Shown here one piece after another: positions 15,416 through 23,687 of a stretch of DNA of 24,322 nucleotides. The stretch's first letter is position 1; each line of letters begins with the position of its first letter. The notes beneath the pieces were generated by a model. The model had not been told where the DNA came from and made no database searches. It saw nothing but the letters and a program-made list of their open reading frames with translations. Origin of the DNA: Betaproteobacteria bacterium (GTDB taxonomy: Bacteria > Pseudomonadota > Gammaproteobacteria > Burkholderiales > Burkholderiaceae_C); NCBI GenBank assembly GCA_947448675.1, contig CANFOR010000013.1, positions 1-24,322 of the forward strand, read 5' to 3'. A program made the translations under genes and the position numbers.

Positions 15416-17065
15416 CTAAGCTGCTACAAATACGGTGTAAGAAGCCAACTTACCTTCTGCAATTTTTTGCAGTGCATCCACGCTGGGAAACAAGGCATAC
15501 AAAGTGCCCAGGGTTTGTACAAAGTCGGGCAAATTTTGCAGCGTAACGGTGCCCTTGGCGGTGGGGATGCTAAATTGTGGCTTGGGGCCGTCATGCACAC
15601 CTATTAAGGGGTCGTTTTCACTCGGGCTTTGCGGCATGCCCATAGGGCTGTCGTTCGACCATTTGCCCAGGAGGTGTTCAAACTGCTCCTCTAGGCTAGC
15701 GCAGAAAAAAAGGCCGAGCAATCCCTTTTCATTTGCATCGCTCGCACCATAAGCCACGCCACGGCGCAGCAAAGGGCGCCGCAGAAAAGGCACTACCGGG
15801 TCGTCACGAGGGTTCATGCGGCGTACATGCGCACCGATGGGGCAGCCTAGACCCAGGCGGTCTTCTTTATAGACAAAGTCATTCTTAATAATTGCTGCTT
15901 TAACAGCAGGCTGCATGCGTTCTGTTTGCTTGGCTGTGAGCCGCATCGCAATGGGGCCATCGTTGTCGTTTTGTACGGGCTCCCCATTGGCCCAGCGTCC
16001 TAGCATTTTGGCTTTTAACCAAGCCCGTTTGTAGCTCTCGGGCCAGTTCTCTGGCACCAAGGCAACTTGTTGCGTCAGGTAGTTTTCAAAGGCGTCGACG
16101 TTTTGCTGCATTTTGCGCAGGGCCGCAAAACTGGCATTTTTGAAAAAGTCTGCATAAGCTTTGCGCTCGGGGTATGGGCGCGGTTCTACATTGGCGCTGG
16201 CCTGGGGCTGGGCCGTAGGCCAGAGCCAAGCGTTGGAGCGGTCGTCACGCTCATGGCCCAGCAGCAATTCGCCCAGTGCGTGCGGTTTTAATAATGGAGT
16301 CTTGGAAAGGCCCTTTGTCGTTAGCAAGCCGGTGAATTCTGGCGCAGAAATGCTGTCGGTCATGCCGAAATGAATGGCAGATGGTGTGGCATCCGACAAG
16401 ATACAGCTTTGCTCGATCCATTCTGCTTGTAGGATCGGTGCAGGCTTGCCTAGTGTGCCCGTGTCTGCGTGCATGAATTGCGCTTCAATATGCGATTCCA
16501 ATGCCAACCAAGCGGCGTCTGCGTTTGCTGCCGCTGCATGCGCGATCAACACCACATGGCTTGCTTGCTTGCGGTAGCGGCTGTGCCAATAGGCCGGGTC
16601 GCTCAGGCCCGAGTCGCCCAAACATCTGGCAGCACGCAGATCAGCACCTTCAGAAAATGCAGGCGCAAGGCGTTTGCATAAATCTAAAAGTTGGGTATGC
16701 GCGCCCAGGGCTTGCAAGCCTGCATAGGTAAAACCCAAGTCGAGCTTAAATTGGCTTCGTGCTGCGTGTTGGTGGGCGTCGCGGCTGGCTTGGCCTTGGT
16801 AGCCCAGAATATGCCCAGCTTGCAGCCAATTTTGGAGCAAGATAGAAAAAATCCGCACAGGCAGAATGCCATGCTCACGCCAGTTGGCGTACCGAGTTGC
16901 TGCAAACGCAGCCTTTTCTAGCGCGGTCTGGGCAGCGTATTCCTGCGCGCTGTCGTCTACCAGCTGCAGTAAATAATTGCGACGCAGTTGATTTTTATAG
17001 CCCTTGGCAACCAGCCACTGCGTACCAGCAGAAGCTGGCTTGGGCGCCACGGCGTGCGCGCTCAT
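15416..17065 (-). CDS. DyP-type heme peroxidase family protein
   Basis: The 549-aa protein resembles the long DyP-type peroxidases. IHFGMTDSISAPEF (231-244) is a variant of the GxxDG motif, with Asp237 kept but the final Gly replaced by Ser. LGCPIGAHVRRMNPRDD (406-422) supplies the probable proximal heme ligand His413 and the conserved Arg. RRGVAYG (434-440) and GLLGLFFCASLEEQFEHLL (448-466) are the usual C-terminal segments. No signal peptide is seen, so it is probably cytoplasmic. The first 200 residues are less typical. The ATG overlaps the P450 stop by 4 nt (ATGA), with AGGGAA 6 bases before the ATG. Substrate is unknown; given a phospholipase downstream and a P450 upstream, fatty acid hydroperoxide chemistry is possible. 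Confidence 0.82.
   Translation of the reverse strand: MSAHAVAPKPASAGTQWLVAKGYKNQLRRNYLLQLVDDSAQEYAAQTALEKAAFAATRYANWREHGILPVRIFSILLQNWLQAGHILGYQGQASRDAHQHAARSQFKLDLGFTYAGLQALGAHTQLLDLCKRLAPAFSEGADLRAARCLGDSGLSDPAYWHSRYRKQASHVVLIAHAAAANADAAWLALESHIEAQFMHADTGTLGKPAPILQAEWIEQSCILSDATPSAIHFGMTDSISAPEFTGLLTTKGLSKTPLLKPHALGELLLGHERDDRSNAWLWPTAQPQASANVEPRPYPERKAYADFFKNASFAALRKMQQNVDAFENYLTQQVALVPENWPESYKRAWLKAKMLGRWANGEPVQNDNDGPIAMRLTAKQTERMQPAVKAAIIKNDFVYKEDRLGLGCPIGAHVRRMNPRDDPVVPFLRRPLLRRGVAYGASDANEKGLLGLFFCASLEEQFEHLLGKWSNDSPMGMPQSPSENDPLIGVHDGPKPQFSIPTAKGTVTLQNLPDFVQTLGTLYALFPSVDALQKIAEGKLASYTVFVAA
15419..15447 (-). repeat. Possible degenerate repeat at the peroxidase stop codon
   Basis: On the minus strand TATTTGTAGCAGCTTAGGCA resembles the right half of the dispersed repeat core. 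It supplies the last codons near the peroxidase stop, a situation similar to the rpfE/recJ junction. The left arm is absent, so this is tentative. Confidence 0.25.
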
Positions 17066-19203
17066 GGCTCGTTCCCTAGCTCGAACAAATCGTATTTGCG
17101 CTGGCCATTGAATTGGTACTGAATTTGGTCAACCCGTGTTTCTGGGTAGGCGCTAAAAAAGTAGCCTGCCGCAGGCCCTTGTTGGTAGCGCCGCAAAAAC
17201 TGCACAAATTCAAAGGGATGCTTGGCAATCGGCGCAGGTGGCCCGCCTTCAATGAACGAGAAAAAGCGGTCAAACAGCGGGCCAAATTCGCGCGCAAAGT
17301 GACCAATATAGGCGTCAAAATCGCCGTCATAGGCGGTAAAGAGTACCAGCTTGGAGTCGTTATCGATAAACAAAAACGATGCAAAGTGCACATGCCTTGC
17401 GTCTTTGAGCACTTTTTCAATAAATGGCACCCCGTATTGCAAAACCATTTTAAGACCGGCTGCATTTTCAGGCACAGGGTTCTTTACCGGTAGCACGGTT
17501 TGCAAAGGCGACTGGCGCAAGAGCTTGTCGCGTTGGTACTCCAAGGGGTAACTGTCGCAGTAATAGCCCCAGGTTTTGCTCAGGCCTTTGGGTTTGCCCG
17601 TGGTGTCGTCAATGCTCTGCGACAAGCCGGGCAGGATCATCAGTTGCCGCACGGTATACGTAATGATATGCATGGCAAAATTTTTACCAAAACAAGAGTG
17701 CGAATACACCGCCTTGTTCGCGACATTGTTTTGGTCTGGCGGGCCACCAAATACTTTGCTGAATGGGCAGGCTTCTTGTGGCGCGCTGGGCTTGGCTGGC
17801 AGTGCGAAGCGGTGTGGGCAGCCTGCCTGGTTGGCGGCTTCCGTTTTGTCAAAGTTCACAGTTGTGTCGGCATCAGTCCAAGTAGCGCCACCAACGCCCA
17901 GAACCATGAGACTGCCCTCTGGCATCAACTGATTTCGAAACTCGGCTTTCGGTTCAATGCATGAGTCTTTCGCACTGGCTGCAGGCAGGAAGCTCTGCTT
18001 GGCTTTGCGCGGCAAAAAGGCCGCAGGTGGATTGACGCGCATAGCCTCTTCCACCAAAGCACGAAACTTCTCTGACGCTGCGCCTGACCAATTGGCGTCG
18101 CGATGGGCCAAAAATGCCTCTACTGCGTCGGTGCGCACACTGTGCAATTGTTCTGGAGATAATTTGAAATACTGGGCGATTGAAATGCAAATGGCGCTGC
18201 GAATATTGGTAACCGCTCCGCCCACCAAGCCCGCCATCAAAATGGCTTTCTCGGTAATGCTAAAGCCACTCGTGTCATTGGCCAGTTTTTGCATCAGTGG
18301 CTCAAATGGGGGTCGATTCCCATCGCCTCTGAGAATTTGAACTTTTCGGGCTGCATTGCCTGATGCATCCTCAAACCAATACGCACGCAGCTTGTCCCAT
18401 TCTTCTTGCAAGTCTGTCCACGCGTCTTCTTGCACTTTGCCTATGCGGTGGCTGTACAGCCCGAGCAGCTCCGCAGCGCGTTTACTGACTTTTCCCAGTG
18501 CCACCTTGGTCTCTGGGATGACGAATGGGTCGTCAATAAAATTGCGCGCCATCATTTGGTATTGCAAACCTTTGCCAATGGCCCTGCCGGTTTCCGCCAA
18601 GATTGGCAAGTCGACTTGCGAAAAACCAAATAGCATGGCAACGTAGCGTATCGACACCTGTTCGGCCAGCGCTGTGAGGTCGAAATTACGCGATTTCAGT
18701 GGCAGCAAAGCCCCCATTTTGAAGGCCACGGTAGCGATGGGGTCAAAGAACTTTTCTAGATCGTTCAACGCGTCGTAACAGTAGGTTCGCTGCGCATCGT
18801 GCGACTTGAAGTCAGGTGCTTTGGGGTCTGGGTTGGGCTGGTCAATTGCCAGCATAAAGGTGCCACCCAGGCCTTGAAACGGTGAATTACTGTATTTCAA
18901 CTCCGAATAATTATTGGCTACAGCCGACTGGGTAAATGCATCTTCGACGTGTGCCTGCGCTGCCAGTAAAAACGCGGTTTGCCGATAGCTTTTAGGGCCG
19001 TCGTCATTAACAGCGCTTGCGTCGTTGTCAAGCAAGGCCTGGCTTTCAAAGGCCAGGGCGCAGCAACGGCGGTTCATGTCTTGGTACAAGATCTCGCGGG
19101 CGTGGTCGTCGCACAGCCAAGAGAACAATAATCGCGTTGCCAAAACCGGGTTGGCTTGCCGCGCGACTACATAGTCGGCAACAGAAATATTTTCGTATTC
19201 CAT
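17062..19203 (-). CDS. Cytochrome P450-like protein with extra C-terminal domain
   Basis: 713 aa from the ATG at 19203, which has GAGGAG 8 bases upstream (19212-19217); this decides the start over the longer frame to 19257. P450 hallmarks are an I-helix AGLVGGAVTN (about 324-333), ExxR as EAMR (386-389) followed by PPAAFLPR, and HSCFG around the heme-ligand Cys504. The acidic residue usually before the I-helix Thr is Val, so ordinary O2 activation is doubtful. Use of peroxide or isomerisation of hydroperoxides, as in CYP74 or fungal Ppo P450 domains, would fit better. After the P450 fold (about 570 residues) is a domain of about 130 residues containing HFASFLFIDNDSKLVLF and TAYDGDFDAYIGHFAREFG, which I cannot assign. 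No reductase or ferredoxin gene is nearby. It overlaps the peroxidase gene by 4 nt. Confidence 0.8.
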   Translation of the reverse strand: MEYENISVADYVVARQANPVLATRLLFSWLCDDHAREILYQDMNRRCCALAFESQALLDNDASAVNDDGPKSYRQTAFLLAAQAHVEDAFTQSAVANNYSELKYSNSPFQGLGGTFMLAIDQPNPDPKAPDFKSHDAQRTYCYDALNDLEKFFDPIATVAFKMGALLPLKSRNFDLTALAEQVSIRYVAMLFGFSQVDLPILAETGRAIGKGLQYQMMARNFIDDPFVIPETKVALGKVSKRAAELLGLYSHRIGKVQEDAWTDLQEEWDKLRAYWFEDASGNAARKVQILRGDGNRPPFEPLMQKLANDTSGFSITEKAILMAGLVGGAVTNIRSAICISIAQYFKLSPEQLHSVRTDAVEAFLAHRDANWSGAASEKFRALVEEAMRVNPPAAFLPRKAKQSFLPAASAKDSCIEPKAEFRNQLMPEGSLMVLGVGGATWTDADTTVNFDKTEAANQAGCPHRFALPAKPSAPQEACPFSKVFGGPPDQNNVANKAVYSHSCFGKNFAMHIITYTVRQLMILPGLSQSIDDTTGKPKGLSKTWGYYCDSYPLEYQRDKLLRQSPLQTVLPVKNPVPENAAGLKMVLQYGVPFIEKVLKDARHVHFASFLFIDNDSKLVLFTAYDGDFDAYIGHFAREFGPLFDRFFSFIEGGPPAPIAKHPFEFVQFLRRYQQGPAAGYFFSAYPETRVDQIQYQFNGQRKYDLFELGNEP

Positions 19204-19222
19204 GTGGGATGCTCCTCGATGT

Positions 19223-22200
19223 TTATGTTTGTGCAAGTCGTTGTGTGGCCACGGCAATCAGTTGCTTTGCGCGCAAGGCGTCTTGGGTGCCGCTGGTTTG
19301 TGGGAAGTGCTGCAAAAGCTGACCCAAACTGTTTGCGGTGTGCGCCAGATCGGCATCTCGGGTGCGATGTTCCAGCCCATAGGAGAGCAAGCTGCACAAA
19401 ACCCGCAGTTCGAGTGCCTTGAGCTTGCGTGCCTGTGCGCTGGCCAGTGCCTCGCCGAGCAAGGTTTCCACCTCGGCCTGGGGCTGGGATGCCGCGCCCA
19501 GTGCGCCTTGGGCAGCAATGAGGATTTCTGCTTTCAGGCGCAAAACTTCAGGCTCAAAGTAGCGTTCACCATGGATGTGCACAATGCCCCAGGCTTCGTG
19601 AATCAAAGCCTGCGCCCGGTCATGGTGACCGAGCAGAGAATTGACTTTGGCGCGTGCCGACAAATAAAAACTGCGCGTCAAAATGGAACCGGTGGACGCC
19701 CACAAGGCATCGGCTGCGTCCATGGCCTGCAGCCCCGTGGCCAAGTCGCCCAGCTCTGCCGTGGCATAGCCTTGAATGAAGCGTGCATGCGCCGTCCACA
19801 TGGCGTGCTCACCGGCTTCACATACAGCAATGGCTTGGCTGGCGGTTGTGCTGGCGTCTTGGGTTTGGCCATTCAAGAGCTGCACCATGGCCTTCACGCC
19901 CAAGGCCTGGCCCGTTCCTAGGCGCTGTTGGCTGGCCTGGGCCAGCGCAATGGCTTCATCGGCACGGCTTAGGGCGTCAAGGCTGCGGCCCAGCTCCCAA
20001 AGGCAGAGCGAGGAATAAATTAAACACATCACGTCGGGGCTTTGTGCAAGCTGGGAGCGCAGCCCGGCTTGCTGGTAGCCTTGGGCGCACTCTTCCATAC
20101 GCTCCAAGGCCACAGCAACCTCGCCTTGGTGAAACAGCACATTGGCCAGAACCCATTGGCAAATGGCGGTCGTCACGCCGTCGTTAAAGTCTTTGGCGGT
20201 GGCCTGCGCCTGGGCAATGTAGGCATGGGCCAAGCCAAAGTCGCCGCGCGCAAAGTGGTATAGCTCCAAGCCCAGCTGTGAACGCAGCAGGGCTTTCACA
20301 TCTTGCAGCCGATGGCTGAGCGCCATGGCCCGCTTAAAGCTGGTCTCGACGCTGCTGGCCCCATAGCCCTTGGTCAGCACCAAGGAGCCTGCAGTGGCCA
20401 GCTCGATTTCCATTTCGTTGCGCTCGCGCAGCGCATCTTGTGGCAGGGCAGGCAGCAAGGCTTTGGCTTTGTCCAAATGCACCAGGGCTTCTGCATGGGC
20501 CTCCTTGCGTTTGAGTAGTTTGGCCGCTTGCAGGTGGTAGCGCAGGGCCTGGGCACCCGCACCGCAGGCCGCGTAGTGGTGGGCCAAAAGCTCGGGTTGC
20601 GCGGCGGCAATGTCGGGAAACGCCGTCTCAATGGTGCTGGCAATGTTGTGGTGCAAGGCGCGCCTATCGGTCTCCCACATCGATGCATAGGCAACGTCAC
20701 GGATCATCGCGTGGCGAAAGTAGAAGTATTGATTTTTGTGCTGGCGCGAAGCCAACAGCAAGCCGGTGTGCAGCAAATCCACCATCAGGCGGTTCAAACG
20801 GCCCGCGTCGATGGGCGACGCGCTGGACTGCAAAACCGCGGCCAAGAGCGGCAAAGAAAATTCACGCCCCAAGGCACTGCAAATTTGTGCCAACTGCCGC
20901 GCTGCGCCCAAGCTGTCCAAGCGCTGCATCAGCAGATCGCGCACCGTAGGCGGCACTTGAAAGGGCTGCGCGCTAGGCGCGCTCATTTGCATGCCATCTT
21001 TGCCAGACTCCAACGCAAGCTCGGTGCACATCTCGACAAACAAGGGCACGCCATCGGCTTTTTCTTCGATAGCATGAACCAGGCTTTTCGACAACGCAGT
21101 TTGGCCTGCCAGGGCGCGAATCAAATTGCGTACCGCCTCGCCCGCTAAGCCGCTCAGCTGCAACTGCGCGTCGGCAATGGGCAAATGCGGTGTGCTTTGT
21201 GAGTCGACCCGTTGCGTCAGCAAAACCAAGAGCGGCGTGCGCGCTGCCTCGGCTTTCACCAAACTCAAAAATTCGAGAGTTGAAGGGTCGGCCCATTGGA
21301 TGTCTTCCACCACACACAGCAGCGCTTGCTGGCTGGCTTTGCGTACCAGCCATTGCACCATGTAGCGCAGCACGCTGCGCCGATTGGGCTCTGGCAAGTC
21401 TTTATCTGCGCTGGGCGCAGTAGGCAGTGTCAGGCCGAGCAAGCGGCCAATGGCGTACAAGTCACTCTCGGTATTGGTGCCTGCGTCGCGCGCGGTTTGA
21501 AAATGCATCTGGCGGGTGGGCAGGTCGTCGGTCGACTCAATCTGCAGCCATTGCTCTAGCAAGGCGATGATGGGGCCAAAGGCCCGGCTGCTGGTTTCTG
21601 GGATGCAGCGGCAAATAAATACTTTGGCGTTTTCGCTCCGTTCGAGGCCATGCGCAAAACTGGTCATCAGTTGGCTTTTGCCAATGCCTGCTTCGCCGTA
21701 AATGTGCACATAGCGCACACCTTTGTGCACGGCTTTTTGCCACTGGGCTTGCAGGTTTTGCAATTCCAAATCGCGGCCCACCAAGCTTTTGGCCGAACTG
21801 CCCGTCCATTGCGACCATTGCAGCACTTGTTTGGCTTGTTCCAGCCTGTAGACGGTGGCTGTTTCGCTAAAACCTTTGAGGCTATGGCTTTGCTCGGTGG
21901 CCACCACGCTGAACATGCCTTCGACCAGCTTGGCGGTTTGTGCGCTCAGCAAAATCTCTCCGGCTTGGGCCAGCGCTTGGATGCGCGCTGCCAAATGCAC
22001 CGACAAACCCACGTAATGCGCCTCGGACACCGCTAGCTGGCCCGTCGCCAAGCCAATGCGAATGTCTACCGCCAAATGTTTGGCCTCGGCCATCAGGTCC
22101 AAGGCGGCAAACATGGCCGAGCGCACCGTAGTTTCGTCGGAGCGCAGGGTGCCAAAGTAGCACATGATGCCGTCGTCGCCCTGGGGTGCATCGCTGACAC

Positions 22201-23515
22201 CAGCCCAGCGCTGCACGATGTTGGCAAAGCGTAGGTGGTAGTTTTGCAGGGCCAAGCTGTAGGCCTCGGCGCCCAGGCGTTGCATGAGCTGGGTTGAGCC
22301 TACCAAGTCGTAAGACAGGGAAGTGACTTGGCGAAAACTGCGCGCCTGGGTCTCTACGGCTGGCCGCACCTGAAGTGCCCGTTGCGGCTCGCCCCATACA
22401 GCGATATGCGGCGCTGTATACGGCGCTGTAGGTGTGGCGCTAGGGTCTGCGCTAGCGGGTGTGAGTTCGGGCGCGCTCGGCCCCGGTGGCTTGCCCAATG
22501 AGTCCATAGCAGCATTGCCCCCCTCATCGATAGAAGTTCCCTGCAAAATAGCTTGGTAAAACGCATCGCAGCGTGCCGCCGCATCGGGCATGGTGGTGGC
22601 GCCTGGCCACTGGTTCAGCAGGCACAGCGCCGCTGCACGTGGCACCAGCCGTGCCAGGCGGGGCCCCGCTTCTAGCCAGGGCAGGGCCTGTGCGCCATCG
22701 TCGCAAACATCTAAGACCAGCAATTTGGCCGTTTGCAGGTGCTCGGCCAGATAGGCATCGTTCTCTAGGTCGCTGAGCATGGATGCCAATGGCCCTGCCA
22801 CATGCAGCACATCAAAAACCTGGGCAGGGTGCAGGGCCAGCACTTCGCTGCGCAATGCCGCCACAGGCATACAACTGGCCACAAACTGTGCCTTAGCGTT
22901 TAGGCGCTTGGCCAGATTTTGTAACGCAGAGGCGCTCCCACTGTGCGTAGCGTGCTCTGAATATGATAGCAAAATGCGGATGCGTGCGTCCTGCGCATTG
23001 CGCACCAAAGCCATGCCCGCAGCGCGCGGCGGCATGCCCAACTGCGCGCGTGCCATGTGAAAGACCGACTGCCAACTGCGCGCGCCGTCGTGCATGGCCT
23101 CCCAGGGTATTGCCGCTAACTCGGGCTGCACATGCAAGCGCAGCGTGGCTTGCGCAAGGCAGGCAAGGTGGCGACTGATGCGCGCGGGCAACAAGCTGGC
23201 GTGCAAGTCTTGGCCAAAATCGCGCAAAGCCTCAGCGCGGCTTTCTGCTTGCTCTGCAATTTGAATTTCGGTTTGCCCTCCGGCCAGCCCGACGCGCTGC
23301 CAAGCGTTTTGCAGGCGCTGCAGCTGTGCGCCAAGCCCCGGCACTTCACCCACCAGCAGCAAGCCCTTGCCGTCGGTGAGCGAGGCCAGTAGCGCGTCAG
23401 CGTCAAGGGCCAAATGCAACTCCAGCGCCTCTGCGACGCTGCCCAGCCCGTGCGAAATTGGCAGCGCTGTGTCAGCGTTGGCCTGCGGTGGATGGAGTGA
23501 AAACCTGGGCTGCAT
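19223..23515 (-). CDS. CHAT-like / class III cyclase / AAA ATPase / TPR multidomain signalling protein
   Basis: 1430 aa from the ATG at 23515 (GTG 23587 is an alternative, but it lies in an inverted repeat). Domain order: CHAT-like region (about 25-330) with IPWEAMHDG, VLHVAG (His238) and LVLDVCDDG (Cys271); the usual GHG His motif is replaced by GPL. Class III nucleotide cyclase (about 396-561) with LSYDLVGST (Asp403), GDDGIMCYFG (Asp447/448), and VHLAAR where the usual Asn is His. AAA-type ATPase with VGRDLEL, Walker A GEAGIGKS (607-614) and Walker B LLCVVEDIQWAD (about 732-743). From about 980 to the end, helical TPR-like repeats. It is a soluble cytoplasmic STAND-like regulator. It heads the unit with P450 (19 bases downstream), peroxidase and patatin, and probably senses or controls that pathway. 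Confidence 0.85.
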   Translation of the reverse strand: MQPRFSLHPPQANADTALPISHGLGSVAEALELHLALDADALLASLTDGKGLLLVGEVPGLGAQLQRLQNAWQRVGLAGGQTEIQIAEQAESRAEALRDFGQDLHASLLPARISRHLACLAQATLRLHVQPELAAIPWEAMHDGARSWQSVFHMARAQLGMPPRAAGMALVRNAQDARIRILLSYSEHATHSGSASALQNLAKRLNAKAQFVASCMPVAALRSEVLALHPAQVFDVLHVAGPLASMLSDLENDAYLAEHLQTAKLLVLDVCDDGAQALPWLEAGPRLARLVPRAAALCLLNQWPGATTMPDAAARCDAFYQAILQGTSIDEGGNAAMDSLGKPPGPSAPELTPASADPSATPTAPYTAPHIAVWGEPQRALQVRPAVETQARSFRQVTSLSYDLVGSTQLMQRLGAEAYSLALQNYHLRFANIVQRWAGVSDAPQGDDGIMCYFGTLRSDETTVRSAMFAALDLMAEAKHLAVDIRIGLATGQLAVSEAHYVGLSVHLAARIQALAQAGEILLSAQTAKLVEGMFSVVATEQSHSLKGFSETATVYRLEQAKQVLQWSQWTGSSAKSLVGRDLELQNLQAQWQKAVHKGVRYVHIYGEAGIGKSQLMTSFAHGLERSENAKVFICRCIPETSSRAFGPIIALLEQWLQIESTDDLPTRQMHFQTARDAGTNTESDLYAIGRLLGLTLPTAPSADKDLPEPNRRSVLRYMVQWLVRKASQQALLCVVEDIQWADPSTLEFLSLVKAEAARTPLLVLLTQRVDSQSTPHLPIADAQLQLSGLAGEAVRNLIRALAGQTALSKSLVHAIEEKADGVPLFVEMCTELALESGKDGMQMSAPSAQPFQVPPTVRDLLMQRLDSLGAARQLAQICSALGREFSLPLLAAVLQSSASPIDAGRLNRLMVDLLHTGLLLASRQHKNQYFYFRHAMIRDVAYASMWETDRRALHHNIASTIETAFPDIAAAQPELLAHHYAACGAGAQALRYHLQAAKLLKRKEAHAEALVHLDKAKALLPALPQDALRERNEMEIELATAGSLVLTKGYGASSVETSFKRAMALSHRLQDVKALLRSQLGLELYHFARGDFGLAHAYIAQAQATAKDFNDGVTTAICQWVLANVLFHQGEVAVALERMEECAQGYQQAGLRSQLAQSPDVMCLIYSSLCLWELGRSLDALSRADEAIALAQASQQRLGTGQALGVKAMVQLLNGQTQDASTTASQAIAVCEAGEHAMWTAHARFIQGYATAELGDLATGLQAMDAADALWASTGSILTRSFYLSARAKVNSLLGHHDRAQALIHEAWGIVHIHGERYFEPEVLRLKAEILIAAQGALGAASQPQAEVETLLGEALASAQARKLKALELRVLCSLLSYGLEHRTRDADLAHTANSLGQLLQHFPQTSGTQDALRAKQLIAVATQRLAQT

Positions 23516-23581
23516 GTTTTTTGTGGTGTTGTTTATGCTTGCATTGCTTGTTGCATCTTGCCGCAATTTAGCCCAATGCAC

Positions 23582-23599
23582 ACCCACACAATTGTGGGT
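23582..23599. promoter_or_regulatory. Inverted repeat upstream of the CHAT-cyclase gene
   Basis: ACCCACA-CAAT-TGTGGGT has 7-bp arms and a 4-base spacer, 66 bases upstream of the ATG at 23515. It could be an operator or a leader hairpin. Its overlap with the GTG 23587 alternative start argues for the ATG. Confidence 0.4.
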
Positions 23600-23612
23600 A
23601 AACCATAGTGTT

Positions 23613-23634
23613 GTACTGCTGCTAATTGCATAGC
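23613..23634 (-). repeat. Possible degenerate dispersed-repeat core in the divergent promoter region
   Basis: On the minus strand GCTATGCAATTAGCAGC resembles the palindromic core of the dispersed repeat. The downstream blocks are missing, so it may be coincidental. Confidence 0.25.
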
Positions 23635-23656
23635 AAGCTGTATTTAAATACAGCTT
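23635..23656. promoter_or_regulatory. LexA-like operator (perfect 22-bp palindrome)
   Basis: AAGCTGTATTT followed by AAATACAGCTT is perfectly symmetrical and contains CTG-N10-CAG (CTGT-N8-ACAG), the LexA box pattern of beta- and gammaproteobacteria. It lies 31 bases before parE and 119 bases before the divergent CHAT-cyclase gene, overlapping the probable -35 region of parE. Binding by LexA is inferred from pattern only. Confidence 0.6.
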
Positions 23657-23672
23657 CTGTGCTGTACACGAC

Positions 23673-23678
23673 TACAAT
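23673..23678 (+). promoter_or_regulatory. Candidate -10 box of parE
   Basis: TACAAT is a good -10 hexamer 9 bases before the parE ATG, implying a very short leader. A -35 at 17-bp spacing would fall in the right arm of the palindrome, so a repressor there would block it. No ribosome-binding site precedes the ATG. Confidence 0.4.
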
Positions 23679-23687
23679 TCGGCTCCC

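Noticed and set aside
19204..19257. Longer N-terminus for the P450 gene
   Set aside because: It would overlap the upstream gene, while GAGGAG sits at correct distance before the ATG at 19203.
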